From the NCBI GenBank assembly GCA_002812745.2, contig NCSJ02000167.1:27558-91557 (forward strand): DNA of 64,000 bases, read 5' to 3'. The translations under genes and the position numbers were made by a program. Shown here in pieces: positions 47,161 through 57,841 of the stretch. The first letter of the stretch is position 1. Every line of letters begins with the position of its first letter. This stretch comes from Scytalidium lignicola (taxonomy: Eukaryota > Ascomycota > Leotiomycetes). The notes beneath the pieces were generated by a model. That model had not been told where the DNA came from and did not search any database. It worked only from the letters and a program-made list of their open reading frames with translations.

Positions 47161-48543
47161 CTATAATCGGACCCTGTTTAGATTTCTCTTACGTCCCTTC
47201 CCACCAGTTCTACCTTCTGCATACTCATTCCCACCATTTAAAGCTATCACCTTTTGTATATGAATTGGAATTCTTTCAATCCAAGCTTGAATATTCTCCT
47301 GTGGTATATCTTCTCAACAATCAATCCAATCCTCCTTGAGTTGTTTCTGAGAAGTAGCAGCTCTATACTTAGTAGTATCATGTTTCATAGGAAACCATGT
47401 GCACTCTATTACATTCAGATCAGGAGAATTAGGTGGCTATAACGTTCTCTGAACCTTCTATATATTCAATAACTCTTCATGATACCAATGCCAATATGGA
47501 GAAGCATTATTATCTTGGATAATTGTATTTAGCCGATCTTTTTAATACTCCTTACTAAAAGGTAAAAGCTTTTCTTCAAGAATAATCTTATGATATTAAT
47601 ACCAATCTATCCCTCCTTTAGAATCCCTTATTAACTTTTCATTAGCTTTAGTCCATTTCCATATAAGCTTCCTTCTTAGCTTATTTCTTAAACCTATTTA
47701 ATGTATTCTTATAGTTAATTCTTACTCTTCCTTCTTAATTGGCTCTAACTCTTTATTCTTCACCTCAAGCCATGCTTCAGCTTCCTTCTTTCCCTTCTCA
47801 GTTTCAGCTTCTTATATATGACAAGGACCTTTCTTATCATAAGAAAAACAACCCCAGAACATGAATTCCTTGAAGCCTTTCCATCTATGGTGTATACAAT
47901 GATAATTATATGCCTTAGAAGATAATATTCACACTTTAATCCTGCTATGCTAACCTCCTATTGTTACAAAAGTCTCATCTGACCAAATAACATTTTTCCA
48001 ATCTTCAAGAGTCCAATCCTTATAATCTAAACACCATTGTAACCTAGTAGCTTTAGCTAATATTATAAGGCCAGGTTTAGTAATTTGTTTAACAAGAGAA
48101 TAGCCCAAAGAATATAATATATTCCAGACAGTTTTAGCTGATATTACTATTCTAATCTTAGCTATGATTTCTGAAATAGCCTTTATAAAGAGTTTGCATA
48201 TAATAAAGTTTTTAGAAATAATTTCTACAACTTGGTCTTTTACCTCAGTTGTTATTTTCACTAGTCTTCCTAGTTTAGGAGCATCTTCTACATATTTGAG
48301 CAAGATTTTAGAATCTTCAGTTGGTTTATAACCACGTTCGAATGCTACTTTGCGATAAGAATATAATCGACTTTTTGAAATGCTTGTAAGTTGAGTGATT
48401 TCAGGTATAGGAACCTTTCTTTCCAGTAAGGTTAACGCTTGAACTCGAGTTCCAAGGCCATTATGAGTTTGCTGGCGATGTAATAAAGTAGGAGGTAAAG
48501 TTGATTCAGCCAAAGTTAATTCAGCCAAAGTTAGTTCAACCAT
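47161..48543 (-). pseudogene. Transposase with ten in-frame stops and no frameshift
   Basis: One continuous 460-codon frame from ATG 48543 to TAG 47161. An N-terminal helix-turn-helix (ITQLTSISKSRLYSYRK) leads into a DDE domain: WSDET, WKGFKEFMFWGCFSYDKKGP, QDNNASP, and NSPDLNVIECTWFPMK, the last acidic residue 35 positions after the second. Ten stops interrupt it, the first at 47950. By family memory several sit where Trp or Gln is expected (NI-stop-KVQR, TL-stop-PPNSPDLN, HI-stop-EAET), which is TGG or CAG turned to TAG/TGA/TAA. There are no insertions or deletions. This is the mark of RIP-type point mutation; the protein cannot be made. Confidence 0.88.
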
Positions 48544-48583
48544 AGTAAAATAGTAATGAAATGGTAGTACTGTAGTAAAATAT

Positions 48584-48794
48584 AAAGTAAAATAAAAGGA
48601 GATATGGAGGGGTAAGTGGAGGGGTAAGTGGCCAGAGCCCAACTACGGTAACTGCATTAAATTCAGTACAATTTTACATAGAAAATTATGCAAGCTTTTA
48701 TTCAGGATTATCCCCAGACTAGTGCAGCGCTAAAGGCTACTAGTAGCACTTGGTGGCTTGGCGTAAATCCCGTTACATATTACCGCGACCTCCG
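48584..48794 (-). repeat. Right 211-bp terminal inverted repeat
   Basis: Pairs with 46724-46934. Beyond it the TA duplication (48795-48796) precedes the GMC gene 3' end. Confidence 0.92.
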
Positions 48795-50581
48795 TACAAC
48801 TACCAAACTTAGACTCTATTTGACAACGGACTTTCCGAGGATAATATCAGCAGCTTGCTCAGAAATAGCATAAACACAAGCTTGGATATGACTAGCTAAG
48901 GGAAGTGGGATCACGCTGGCATCTACCACACGTAAATTTTCAACCCCCTTCACACGTAAATCACTATCGACAACTTTTCCCATAGATGCACTTCCTGCGG
49001 GATGGTATGCAGATCTAATATGTCATTAGTTGTTTTGTTTCTCTTTCATCCCAAGAAACTACTAAGATTTGAAAACTCACAAAACCCGACGGCGTATAAA
49101 GTCGTCTATTTTCTCGTCACTTGACGCCGTGGAAATTGGTGCATATCCGTCTTCGACCGTCTCCTCTTCAATGGTATTTCGTCCAGCTGGCGTATTGTGC
49201 ATAACCCTGTAAAGTTTCTTCAAACCTTCTCGTAAAATATAACGGTCAGCTTCGGTCGCAGCGTAATTTGGATCAATGAAGGGGCTTGAGTTTGCGTCTT
49301 TGTCTGCTAGTTTAATAGTTCCCCGTGACGTTGGTAACAGGCATACAACACCACTAGAGATGTGTGAACCATCTAGTGGAATTTTGGGGTTTTCAGGATT
49401 GAAGGCCACATATGTGATGTAGGTTTCAACGTGGCCGAGCTGTCTGGTTACCAGAACATTACTATTGATATTTTTGGTATCCCCATCTCTGACTAAGGCC
49501 TCTTTGAGTCCTTCTAATGGGACTGGTTGCGTGGCCACAAAATCCATTGGAAGACCTTTAAATAGCTGTGGTGAATTAAAACCTGTGGATTCCATGGCAA
49601 GCCCCTTCTCCGGCTCTCTCAGCTTCCACCACTGAGTGATTGTGGGGTGGTCATGCAAGTGTTGGCCAACATCTGGCATATCTAGTATGACGTCGATACC
49701 ATGATGTCGCAAATGTGAAGCAGGTCCAATACCAGAGAGCATCAAAACTTGAGGCGTACGATATGCGCCAGCACAGACTATCACCTCTTGTTTGGCGTGG
49801 ATCTTTCGTCCATTACCAGCGAGTTCGATTCCAACAGCAACCTGAGTACTGTTATGCTCCTCAATGATTACTCTCTTTACAAGAGTGTTTGTCAAAATAG
49901 AAACATCGAGCGGATACTGTAAACTAGAAAATTGTCTCATTCCGTCAACCTGGCATGCAACGTGCTCTCCGAGTCCTATAGGATCGCCTGAGTTCTTATC
50001 TGGGATGTAGCGTACGCCTTCAGCATTCCAAGCATCTTCCACAAACGATTGAAGAGGAAACGCGCGACCAGTAGACCTGATAGATTCAGTTTTGATTGGA
50101 CCTGTAAATCCGTGAATGTCTGGGTTTGAGTTATTGTCGTAGTGAGCTTCAACTCTGCGAAAATAGGGTAAGAGTCCATTGTAACTCCATCTCTTATCGT
50201 TCACCATTTCGCCCCATATATCGTAATCTGTCTTGTCTCCGCGGATCCATCCCCCTGTAGTTGAATGTTAAGGTTACCATTTTTTTTGTAGAGAACTGAT
50301 GATCAAGATTGGAGGGGAAAGCATAATTTCATGGGTTTTGGAGTCTCTTCTCACCTGCATTAATCGCAGAACCACCCCCGAGCAATCTGCCTGCAGGATT
50401 GGGAACAGTTTTACCACCAAGGCTTTTTTGGGGCACAGTGACATACTTCCAATCAAAATCAGACCCCCAGAGCGAGACAAATTTACTTCCATCTAAAACA
50501 GATAAGTTATCGTTTGCATTTGGCCCGGCTTCAACGAGAAGAATGGAGAGGTTCGAATTTCCTTCTTTAAGTCTGGAAGCC

Positions 50582-50594
50582 AGTACACATCCGG
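50582..50594 (+). repeat. Target-site duplication, left copy
   Basis: AGTACACATCCGG, identical to 51396-51408, bordering the 801-bp insertion. Confidence 0.93.
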
Positions 50595-51395
50595 GGCCCT
50601 CGAGACTCAACACCTGTACGCGGTGAGGGCTACGAACCTACAGCATAGTCTGTAGAGCCAAGATTGAGTCATTCAGCGATAATTATCTCTCCGTTCAACG
50701 ATAATTATTCCTTCATTCAGCGATAATTATTTCTCCATCAACAACACGTCAACGCGTCGAAAATCAACCTTCCGAACTTCCCGAAACACCACAGATAGAG
50801 ATAACCACAACACCATCATGAAAGGGCTTGGTTCCCCCTTTCAAGATGTATGTTGTACTTCATTACGATGGAAAATGGACGTGGTGAACCCACTTTCCTG
50901 CCTGACAATTGTTTACAGTCTCTAAGATTGATCACGACGACAAAACGCGTCTTGAAGGAAGAATAACTATCAACAAACATACTGAGTTACGGACCCAGAT
51001 ACATCAACAAGCATCCTCATACAGTAGGATGAGGAAAAGTCAATCAACCCCTACTATAAACAGACATCATAACAAGGGATGGACCCTGAGGAGAATACAA
51101 TTGCACAAAGCGCATGGTACAATACAGGGAGATGGTGGACGAAACTACGGAGTGATGGGTGTATGGGAATTTGGGTGGCTCGAGTTTAGGCTTTTGAGTA
51201 AGGCTCTATCCTTTGCTCATTTACTGTTGATTATTCCCCTGCTACTTGCAGCGTAATTCAAAGTAATAGAATGGCAAAATAATGGGAATATTAGTAGAGG
51301 AAACCATGTACTGTAGCCCGAGGAGTCTCTACAGACACCTATAAATTAGGAGGTCAAATAAAGAGTATGATTGTAAAAAAAAATATAAAAAAAAA
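50595..51395 (+). mobile_element. 801-bp poly(A) retroposed insertion of unknown family
   Basis: Bounded by a 13-bp target duplication and ending in an A-rich tail interrupted once by TAT, the signature of target-primed reverse transcription by LINE machinery. The body is not recognised. Near the 5' end three 22-bp-spaced copies of CGATAATTAT occur (50677, 50699, 50721). An ATG at 50818 is followed by intron-like GTATGT...TTTACAG (50848-50920). The longest open frame is 115 codons (50909-51256) without similarity I can name. It may be a SINE, a 5'-truncated LINE or a retrocopied transcript. Orientation is plus, opposite to the host gene. Confidence 0.85.
50671..50736 (+). repeat. 22-bp tandem repeat, about three units
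   Basis: CGATAATTAT recurs at an exact 22-bp period at 50677, 50699 and 50721 within the insertion. Confidence 0.75.
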
Positions 51396-51408
51396 GTACA
51401 CATCCGGC
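51396..51408 (+). repeat. Target-site duplication, right copy
   Basis: Identical to 50582-50594, directly after the poly(A) tail. Confidence 0.93.
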
Positions 51409-51456
51409 AGTGCCGCCTCCAACAATAACATAGTCGAAAATCTCTTCATCAATCAT

Positions 51457-52497
51457 AATGAGCTCAATGGAATAATAATTAAATTTAGCCTGTCATCTAT
51501 ACGAAAATAATAAACTCTTGATATTTATACCGACATTACACGAGGTCAGCTTTTATCATGTTAGTGGAATCTGTATGACTATAACGGAGTTTGCGCTAGA
51601 GGCGCATTATGTCCGCATGAATTTATGTCTATCTTCAGAGAAACAGTACCATGTGCACTATTTCTCAAGGCGGCACTGTTTATGAACTAAAGAAGCCTAA
51701 AATATGTGGATAATTGTGATATAACGGCTACACGCAGTCTCTTGTACGTACTTCTTAGCTAGTTGCTACTAAAATCTTATCGGCTGAACCACACCGCAAA
51801 AGTATCCTGAATTCCCAATACAAGGGGTGGCAGCACAAGAACAATTATAAGAACCTCGGAAGTAATAAATATTATCATATCTGCAAAATCAGGTCACCTT
51901 TATGCTTATATGCATTGTCTCGTGGAACACCTAGTACGATATATTAGTGGTTGAGATATCTTGTGCCTCGCAACGGGGAGATGCCACTCATGCATCCCGG
52001 GAGGCTAACCAGATATAGTAGCAGGGCCAGGGGTGATTATATATCTAAGTAATGTCTCAATCTTTGTAGCTGACGATCACCCTTAGGAATCTCACGTAAC
52101 TGAGGCTCTAAATCACATGAGGGCTGAAATGATTGCTAATCTTACCATTGAGGAAGAACTTTCTCACCCAGATTTATTCTATAGAGCATGCTAGAAGCTC
52201 ACTTTCCAATCCGACATTTGAAAATGTATCGCAGGAAATTCCACATAATACTGGCATTTACCGAAGGAGTATTGCCGTATTAGCTGTAATATCCTCTAAA
52301 TTTCTTTGACATGCCCTGGAGGATCCGTAATATATTAGCGTCGATTGCGGACTGGGCATACCGTCGGATGCCCACTTGAGCCTACCTGTTCACATAAGCA
52401 ATTTATTTATACAATGACTATCTCCCTTAGATACTGCTTTATTGTCGTCAATATTACATCTTCCTGACTTTAATCGAAGTAAAAGCCCAAATTTCAA
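51457..52497. other. Intergenic
   Basis: Divergent upstream region of the broken GMC gene and the AYR1-like gene, about 1 kb. Nothing recognised. Confidence 0.5.
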
Positions 52498-53769
52498 ATG
52501 TCTGATTCCAAAGACGGCAGGAAAACTGTGTTAATTACTGGGTACGTATAAATAAGCCTCGACTTGCGGAGAATAAAGGGGACAAGCTGGCTGAATGATA
52601 GTCGAACAGATGTACTCCTGGTGGAATTGGACACGCTCTCGCACGAGAGTTCCATTCAAGAGGTAAATTCCCATATATTCTCTTCACTATTAGAGACTTG
52701 TAACCATACTAATACCATCTTTGGTAGCAGATCTTCGAGTCTTTGCAACTGCTCGCCGGCCGGAAGTCCTGTCTGATCTGGCTAGCCTAGGAATAACTAC
52801 ATTAGCCTTAGATGTGACCTCACCAGAAGCGATTCGCAACGTGAAAGAAACGGTATCATCAAAGACTGGTGGCAGCCTGGATATACTTGTCAACAATGCC
52901 GGCAGGCCACACATGGTTCCTGCACTCGATGTCGATATGGCAGATGCCAAGCTAACATTTGAAACAAACTTCTTTTCAGTCATGCGTATGTGCCAGGAGT
53001 TTTCCGCCATGCTCATTAAAGCAAAAGGGACAATATTGAACGTTGGTTCCATAGCTGGTGTTATCGCCTATCCGTATTCTGGTGAGTCGCAGAGAAGAGA
53101 GAAAGTTGGGATACAGTGTTGATTATCAGGCACTGCACAGCTACTTACAATGCATCAAAGGCAGCACTTCATGCCTATAGTGAGATGCTTCGGATAGAAC
53201 TGGAACCTTTTAGGTAAATCCTTTCAGAAAATAAATCACGGATTATTCTGATTGAAGTAACTGACCAACTCTTCAGTGTCGATGTTATCGTTGCAATAAC
53301 AGGTGGTGTGAGTAGCAACATTCAAGCAGCAGTGACTATTGAGCTGCCAAAAGGTACATAAATCATATGACCAACCATTTATGCATGGATGTTTCCCCGT
53401 AGCTAACCTTATTGTCTGTCTCACAGATTCGCTATACAAATCGATTATACCATACATAAAGAAGTTTAGGGCAGCTCACAATGACCGTGCCAGTACCCCC
53501 GAAGCCTTTGCTGTTACTGCGGTCTCTAAAGTCCTTAAACAAAATCCACCAAGAAGATTCTGGACAGGCGGGTGGTCTTCTTCACTTTGGTTTGCGCAGA
53601 CCTTTTTCCCAGACAAATTACTGGTTCGTGGTCCTTCACTTTACCTCAGCTCTATAAACTAAAGAGAAATGCTGATATATATTTGAACACCTTCTTGTAG
53701 GATTATATCAACCCAACAAGGCCAGCGATGAAGTTCTTGAAAGAAGAATTAGCTAGAACCTCTAACTAA
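52498..53769 (+). CDS. SDR, 1-acyldihydroxyacetone-phosphate reductase (AYR1)-like
   Basis: An NADPH-dependent reductase; yeast Ayr1 reduces 1-acyl-DHAP in ether-lipid and phosphatidate synthesis. Seven exons, 52498-52541, 52610-52662, 52731-53081, 53141-53213, 53277-53353, 53427-53623 and 53701-53769, all in phase, give 287 residues. Visible features: TGCTPGGIG cofactor motif (assembled across intron 1), FATARR strand end suited to NADPH, LVNNAG, a Ser strand NVGSIAGVIAYPYS, and YNASK (YxxxK). The acceptor of intron 2 could be 3 nt earlier, adding one Ala. A hydrophobic-aromatic C-terminus (SSLWFAQTFFP) may associate with membranes, as in lipid-droplet/ER Ayr1. Confidence 0.88.
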
Positions 53770-54410
53770 TTGTCGAATGTTGTGTTATATATAAATGCAA
53801 TTTTCCAGCTCTAAACAGAAAGTTGTTATGATGCTTTCTGGAATAGAATATCAATCATATATGTGTAACTCTTAAGAAACAGCAAAATAAATTAGCTAAA
53901 AGGAAGAAATAATGGGTATAGTTATATTACGGATCCTGAGGCTGAGACGTAGAGACTGGGAATCTGAATCGGAGAAGATTAGGGCTGCGAGCATTTACTA
54001 ACATGTGCAACATCTATGTGTAATCCGTCGCAAGTTTGATTCGAGATTTCATAGCTAGGGTCTAGGATGTTAGACATAACTGTAAGCACTTGCCGTTATA
54101 CGTGTAGGTCATTTTACTCTGAAGGCAGTTTTGGTAAGTGGAGACGAGCGGCTGGCAAGAACCGATCGCTTCTTTAAACCGATTCTTTGATGGAGGATGC
54201 GAAGCGTAATAATAACCTTAACTACATCTTGCTAAATAGTTCCTTAGCATTTTCCTATCACTGTATGGTATCTTGGGATTGCCTTGACCAGATATCTTCA
54301 TTCTAAGCCCCAAAGCTTACTTGAAGTGTAATACTGTGTTGGACTTCCTGTGAACTCTTTAGAGATAATCTTCCTAGAACCTCTTTAGATCATTTACCCC
54401 CTATCCTGAC
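53770..54410. other. Intergenic between convergent genes
   Basis: 3' flanks of the AYR1-like and HET genes; nothing recognised. Confidence 0.55.
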
Positions 54411-56784
54411 TTAACATAGCATAATGTTATGTTCCTTTATGCCATTATTTGTTACTATATCGGCGCCAGGGTAGTCGACGCCTGGGAATCGCTCTTGCAA
54501 GAATTTTTTCACTAATCTATCATATGCGGAGATTTCGAACTCAATGCTCTTACTCTCATCAGATGGCTTGTCAGATGGTAAAGCGAAGATACTGGACTCG
54601 TGGTTACTTCTGTCCTTGTATAGAATATCAGGGAAATCAAATCTAGTCTCCTGAATCTCCTCGAATGGCAGATCAACTGGTCTCGGGAGGACAAGTGGGG
54701 AGCCCCTTGGTGGAAGATCGATTGCATTGCTGAATGTTCCAACACGACGGAAGGTGGGTATTTTCTCCGATGTCATTTGCATGAGGAGAAGGCCTTCTAA
54801 TGTCGGCTCTCTATTTTTACTAACCAAGCTGAATAGCGGCGCACACCAAACTTCACATCCAGGAGCTTCTACAGAGTTGAGATCGTCATCTGTGTCTAGA
54901 TAGCAATACAATGTACTAGAACTGTCTCCGTTTATGGGTGTTGCTTGTATGATTGTTATTACCAGATGGATCGTCTCGACCTTGACCGGCAGTAGCATAC
55001 ACTGGAAACCAAGAATCCTTCGACGCTGGTTTGGAAAAATGGCGGCTGATACCGGCTGCTCTGGGTACCATGAAGGCTTTGAGTGAGAGACTGCGTGGAA
55101 GGAATAGTCAGAGCCAAGCCCTCCATATTCTGGTGAGATTTTCCAATCGTGGATAGAAGCCCACGACCATGAAGGTGCAATTTCGGGAGACAGTCTTCGC
55201 GAAGCATGTTTTCCCCATTGTCCAGATGCAACAGTCCAAGTCAGCTGGAATTCAATGTCAGAAGGCCACAGCCCAAATTCGTCCTCTTCTTGTAGTAATT
55301 CTCTAAATCGACTTGTAAGACCATCCAACGCAATTAATTTATCAGAGTCACGAGTGAGATGACATTGAGAATACTCACTCACTATCATGTTCCAAGCCTT
55401 TTGGATGTCGTTTTTGGATGGTAGAGGACTTTGCTCCATATCGTCTGACAGAGATCCGCGGATCATCAAGCGGTTAAAAGCTCGTGAGTTTTTGTGCTTT
55501 GGGGGTAGAATATAGGGTAGTTTTTCACTAGCCAAACCATGATTACATTCCCAGATAACCTGATCTTTTGTATAGTACAGAATCCTTGGCGACAAAAGGC
55601 GCTCTTGCATAACCCATGCACGTGAGTTAATCTCATACCTGGGCACATTCCAATCCCAAGAGTCATCGTCTATTGCATACCGCGTTTCTCCATCAAGCAT
55701 GATTTTGCAGGGCTGTATTGCTAAAGGACTTCGGTCTCTAAAGCAGCCCTCAGCACCGTCTTTAGCATCAGCTGCGGAGATATTGCAGAATGAGTTGGCA
55801 TAGATACTTTGCATGTTCTTAGATTCAGTACTCCAGTCTTCCAGGGAGTCTTGAATTATGCAGATTGAGTCGATCCATAGCCACTCGAAGCCGAGATTAA
55901 AGGTGATGGAGATAGCATCTTGGAAAGTCCGAGAAAGCATGTCCCAAGGAATTCGTACTTTGAAGGATGGCAATGTGGCCTCAGTGAGTCGGATATGCTG
56001 CAGAGTGCCCCAGCGGTGGCTGAGAGTAAAGTAGCGATCGCTGACAGGAATCTCAGTGTTCTCACACAAGCGCACTGATTTACCATCACCTTCATCGGAT
56101 GGGTTGATGTTGAGCAATCTTTTGGGCCGTTCGATCGTGCGCGGAGCTTGTTGGCAGAGCTTATGCGTTCCCCCTGAAGAGCACTCATCAAGCCAGAGCA
56201 AAATACATCCCCAGGTCAAGTCCGAATTAGTTGAGTCACCTGCTTTAATGGTTGTTGGATCCGTGAACTCTGTGAGAGTTAGTAAACATTGCTATCTTCG
56301 GTTATGTGCACTTATGATGGTGTGGAGAGGGATCACCTAGTCTTGGTTCTAACTCGAGCGAGGTATGGGCGTAGGAAGGGAAGGCCTCCTTCTTGCCGGG
56401 TTCAAATGTCTGGCCGGCTTCATCGAAGAACTTTGCATAGACACCACCAGCAAGGCTATAAGTCCCGTCAAGGGTAAGGCTGGCAGAGATAATGGGGAAG
56501 AAGGCCAGACTGCTGGGCTCACCAAATTCGAGGGGCTCACAAAAGGCACCTAGTAAGAGGATACACAGATGACACCCCTCTTTGGCTGCTGCTTCAACCA
56601 ATAGAGTCTTGGTTTTGATGTAATACGTGGTGATATTAGAGGGACTGGAAGAAGTTTCCAAGTTGCTGAATAGATGTCGACAAAGGCCACAGATCATGCT
56701 GTCGTCTACGACCCGAGCATGGCCGTTATAGTGCACGAGAGTCCTTGGCTCTGGAACGAGATCTGGAATGAGATTCCCATCCAT
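54411..56784 (-). CDS. HET-domain (heterokaryon incompatibility) protein
   Basis: HET proteins trigger programmed cell death when unlike fungal individuals fuse. Exons 56784-56337 and 56269-54411 join in phase to 768 residues. A cysteine-containing N-terminal region (CGLCRHLF, GCHLCILLLGAF) precedes the HET domain (about 220-370) with its conserved blocks YFTLSHRWG, TFQDAISITFNLGFEWLWID and SICIIQD, then YANSFCNISAADAKDGAEGCF. The C-terminal part has NSRAWVMQERLLSPRILYYT and APSWSWASIHDWK, typical of the long fungal HET family. No NACHT or WD repeats are attached. The frame is intact. Such genes are often lineage-specific and numerous. Confidence 0.92.
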
Positions 56785-57841
56785 GTTTCGCAGTTTGAGC
56801 TTCTAGGATCGCTTGGAGGCCTTTGCAACTGGATTCGGTTCTCCTGGTGAGTTGCGCATGAAGGGGCAGAGAAGGATTGGGAAATATCGGGCTGCATGAT
56901 CTGGGAAGACGTCACGTGCAAGCCACTGAGAAGTGCTCGTGGATGATGTACTCTTCTTCAACGATTGTAATAGTAATAAACAAGTATTAATGCCTTTCAT
57001 TGGGTCTTCTAAGTATTTGTGCCTCATTTGATAAATATCCACCAGACACGCTTATCAACATGATCCACCCATTGCTCAGGCTATATTGGCATATTGGCAT
57101 ACCGTCCACATCTCTGGCTGATAAACAGTGACATGCCTTATCTTGAGATATATTTTCCTGCAACGTAGCTACATATGTCGGGTAATACTACTACGAGCAT
57201 ACCATTTAATTGTAGAGTTACCCCTTTCTCCACTTCATCTTCAGCCCCTGATTGTTAAAAGTCCAAAGACACGAGGCTATTTCGGGGCGAAGGGGCCTTT
57301 CCCCACACAGTTGGTTGTCCAAGCTTTGTTTCTTGACTATCCGCTCATTGTCTTCATAGGAACTTCGGTATCCATGCTTCCAAAGTTGATCAGAATGTCA
57401 CTTGTGCTTTTCGATCTTCAACGCTGCCCCAGGATTGTTGACACAGATAAATATTGTGCTTTATCTCCGGTTTAGGTTTGATGCGGGGTTCGATGTTAAA
57501 AATAGGCATCATGAGCCACCGCCACAACCCTCTGATTGCTATGTTGTATGGGTGATAGTCTTGGTCGTAGCATCGGTGTAGTCACAGTATGTATCATTTG
57601 TCGCTGCATGCAGACCGTTCGGGCCTTGGTCATGATGGATGTCGTCCTTCCTCTAGATGCGATAGAACCTCCTAAAAACTGCCCTCTTCTTGCCAATCCT
57701 GTGCGTTGTCTGCCTCGAGGGAAGTGCTGCCCCTGTGCCGCTCCCCTGAAATAATGGAGAAGCTGGGGGATTGTACGTAAACACCCGGCATCAGGCTGGC
57801 TTTATGCACTGCTTGCTGGGTTTCATTGATGATAATGTTGA
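56785..57841. other. Intergenic, divergent promoters of HET and DUF3176 genes
   Basis: About 1.05 kb; open frames of up to 115 codons (57128-57475) show no family resemblance and are probably chance. Confidence 0.5.

Larger units (their letters stand above)
46724..48794. mobile_element. Long-TIR Tc1/mariner-like transposon with dead transposase
   Basis: A 2,071-bp element bounded by 211-bp inverted repeats with two mismatches (about 99 percent), starting CGGAGGTCGCGGTAATATG and flanked by TA on both sides. It holds one transposase frame on the minus strand with ten in-frame stops, a 12-bp tandem repeat, and three degenerate copies of a subterminal unit (from about 46819, 46953 and 47110) sharing TTTTCTATGTAAA. 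Its right end lies 21 bp beyond the stop of the neighbouring GMC gene. Confidence 0.9.
48816..51456 (-). pseudogene. GMC oxidoreductase (choline dehydrogenase-like) split by an insertion
   Basis: Exon 1 starts at ATG 51456 (MIDEEIFDYVIVGGGTAGCV), the FAD-binding motif. It is cut by an 801-bp insertion (50595-51395) in the codons for AGCVL. The gene resumes at 50594 (CVLASRLKEGNSNLSILLVEAG) and continues to 50355, then exons 50254-49081 and 49014-48816. Removing the insert and one target copy gives a continuous frame. The rest looks functional: [41 protein letters not shown] with the catalytic His, and [11 protein letters not shown]. Splicing could in principle remove most of the insert in frame (see findings), but I expect the gene to be inactive. 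Confidence 0.85.

Noticed and set aside
50595..50680. tRNA-derived head of a SINE (B-box-like match on the reverse strand)
   Set aside because: The match is imperfect, in the wrong orientation relative to the poly(A) tail, and no cloverleaf forms.
50909..51256. 115-codon frame in the retroposed insert as a functional gene
   Set aside because: No recognisable domain. It could be part of a parent transcript, so it is described under the insertion only.
57128..57475. 115-codon frame between the HET and DUF3176 genes
   Set aside because: No homology or start context; probably chance in a GC-richer promoter region.
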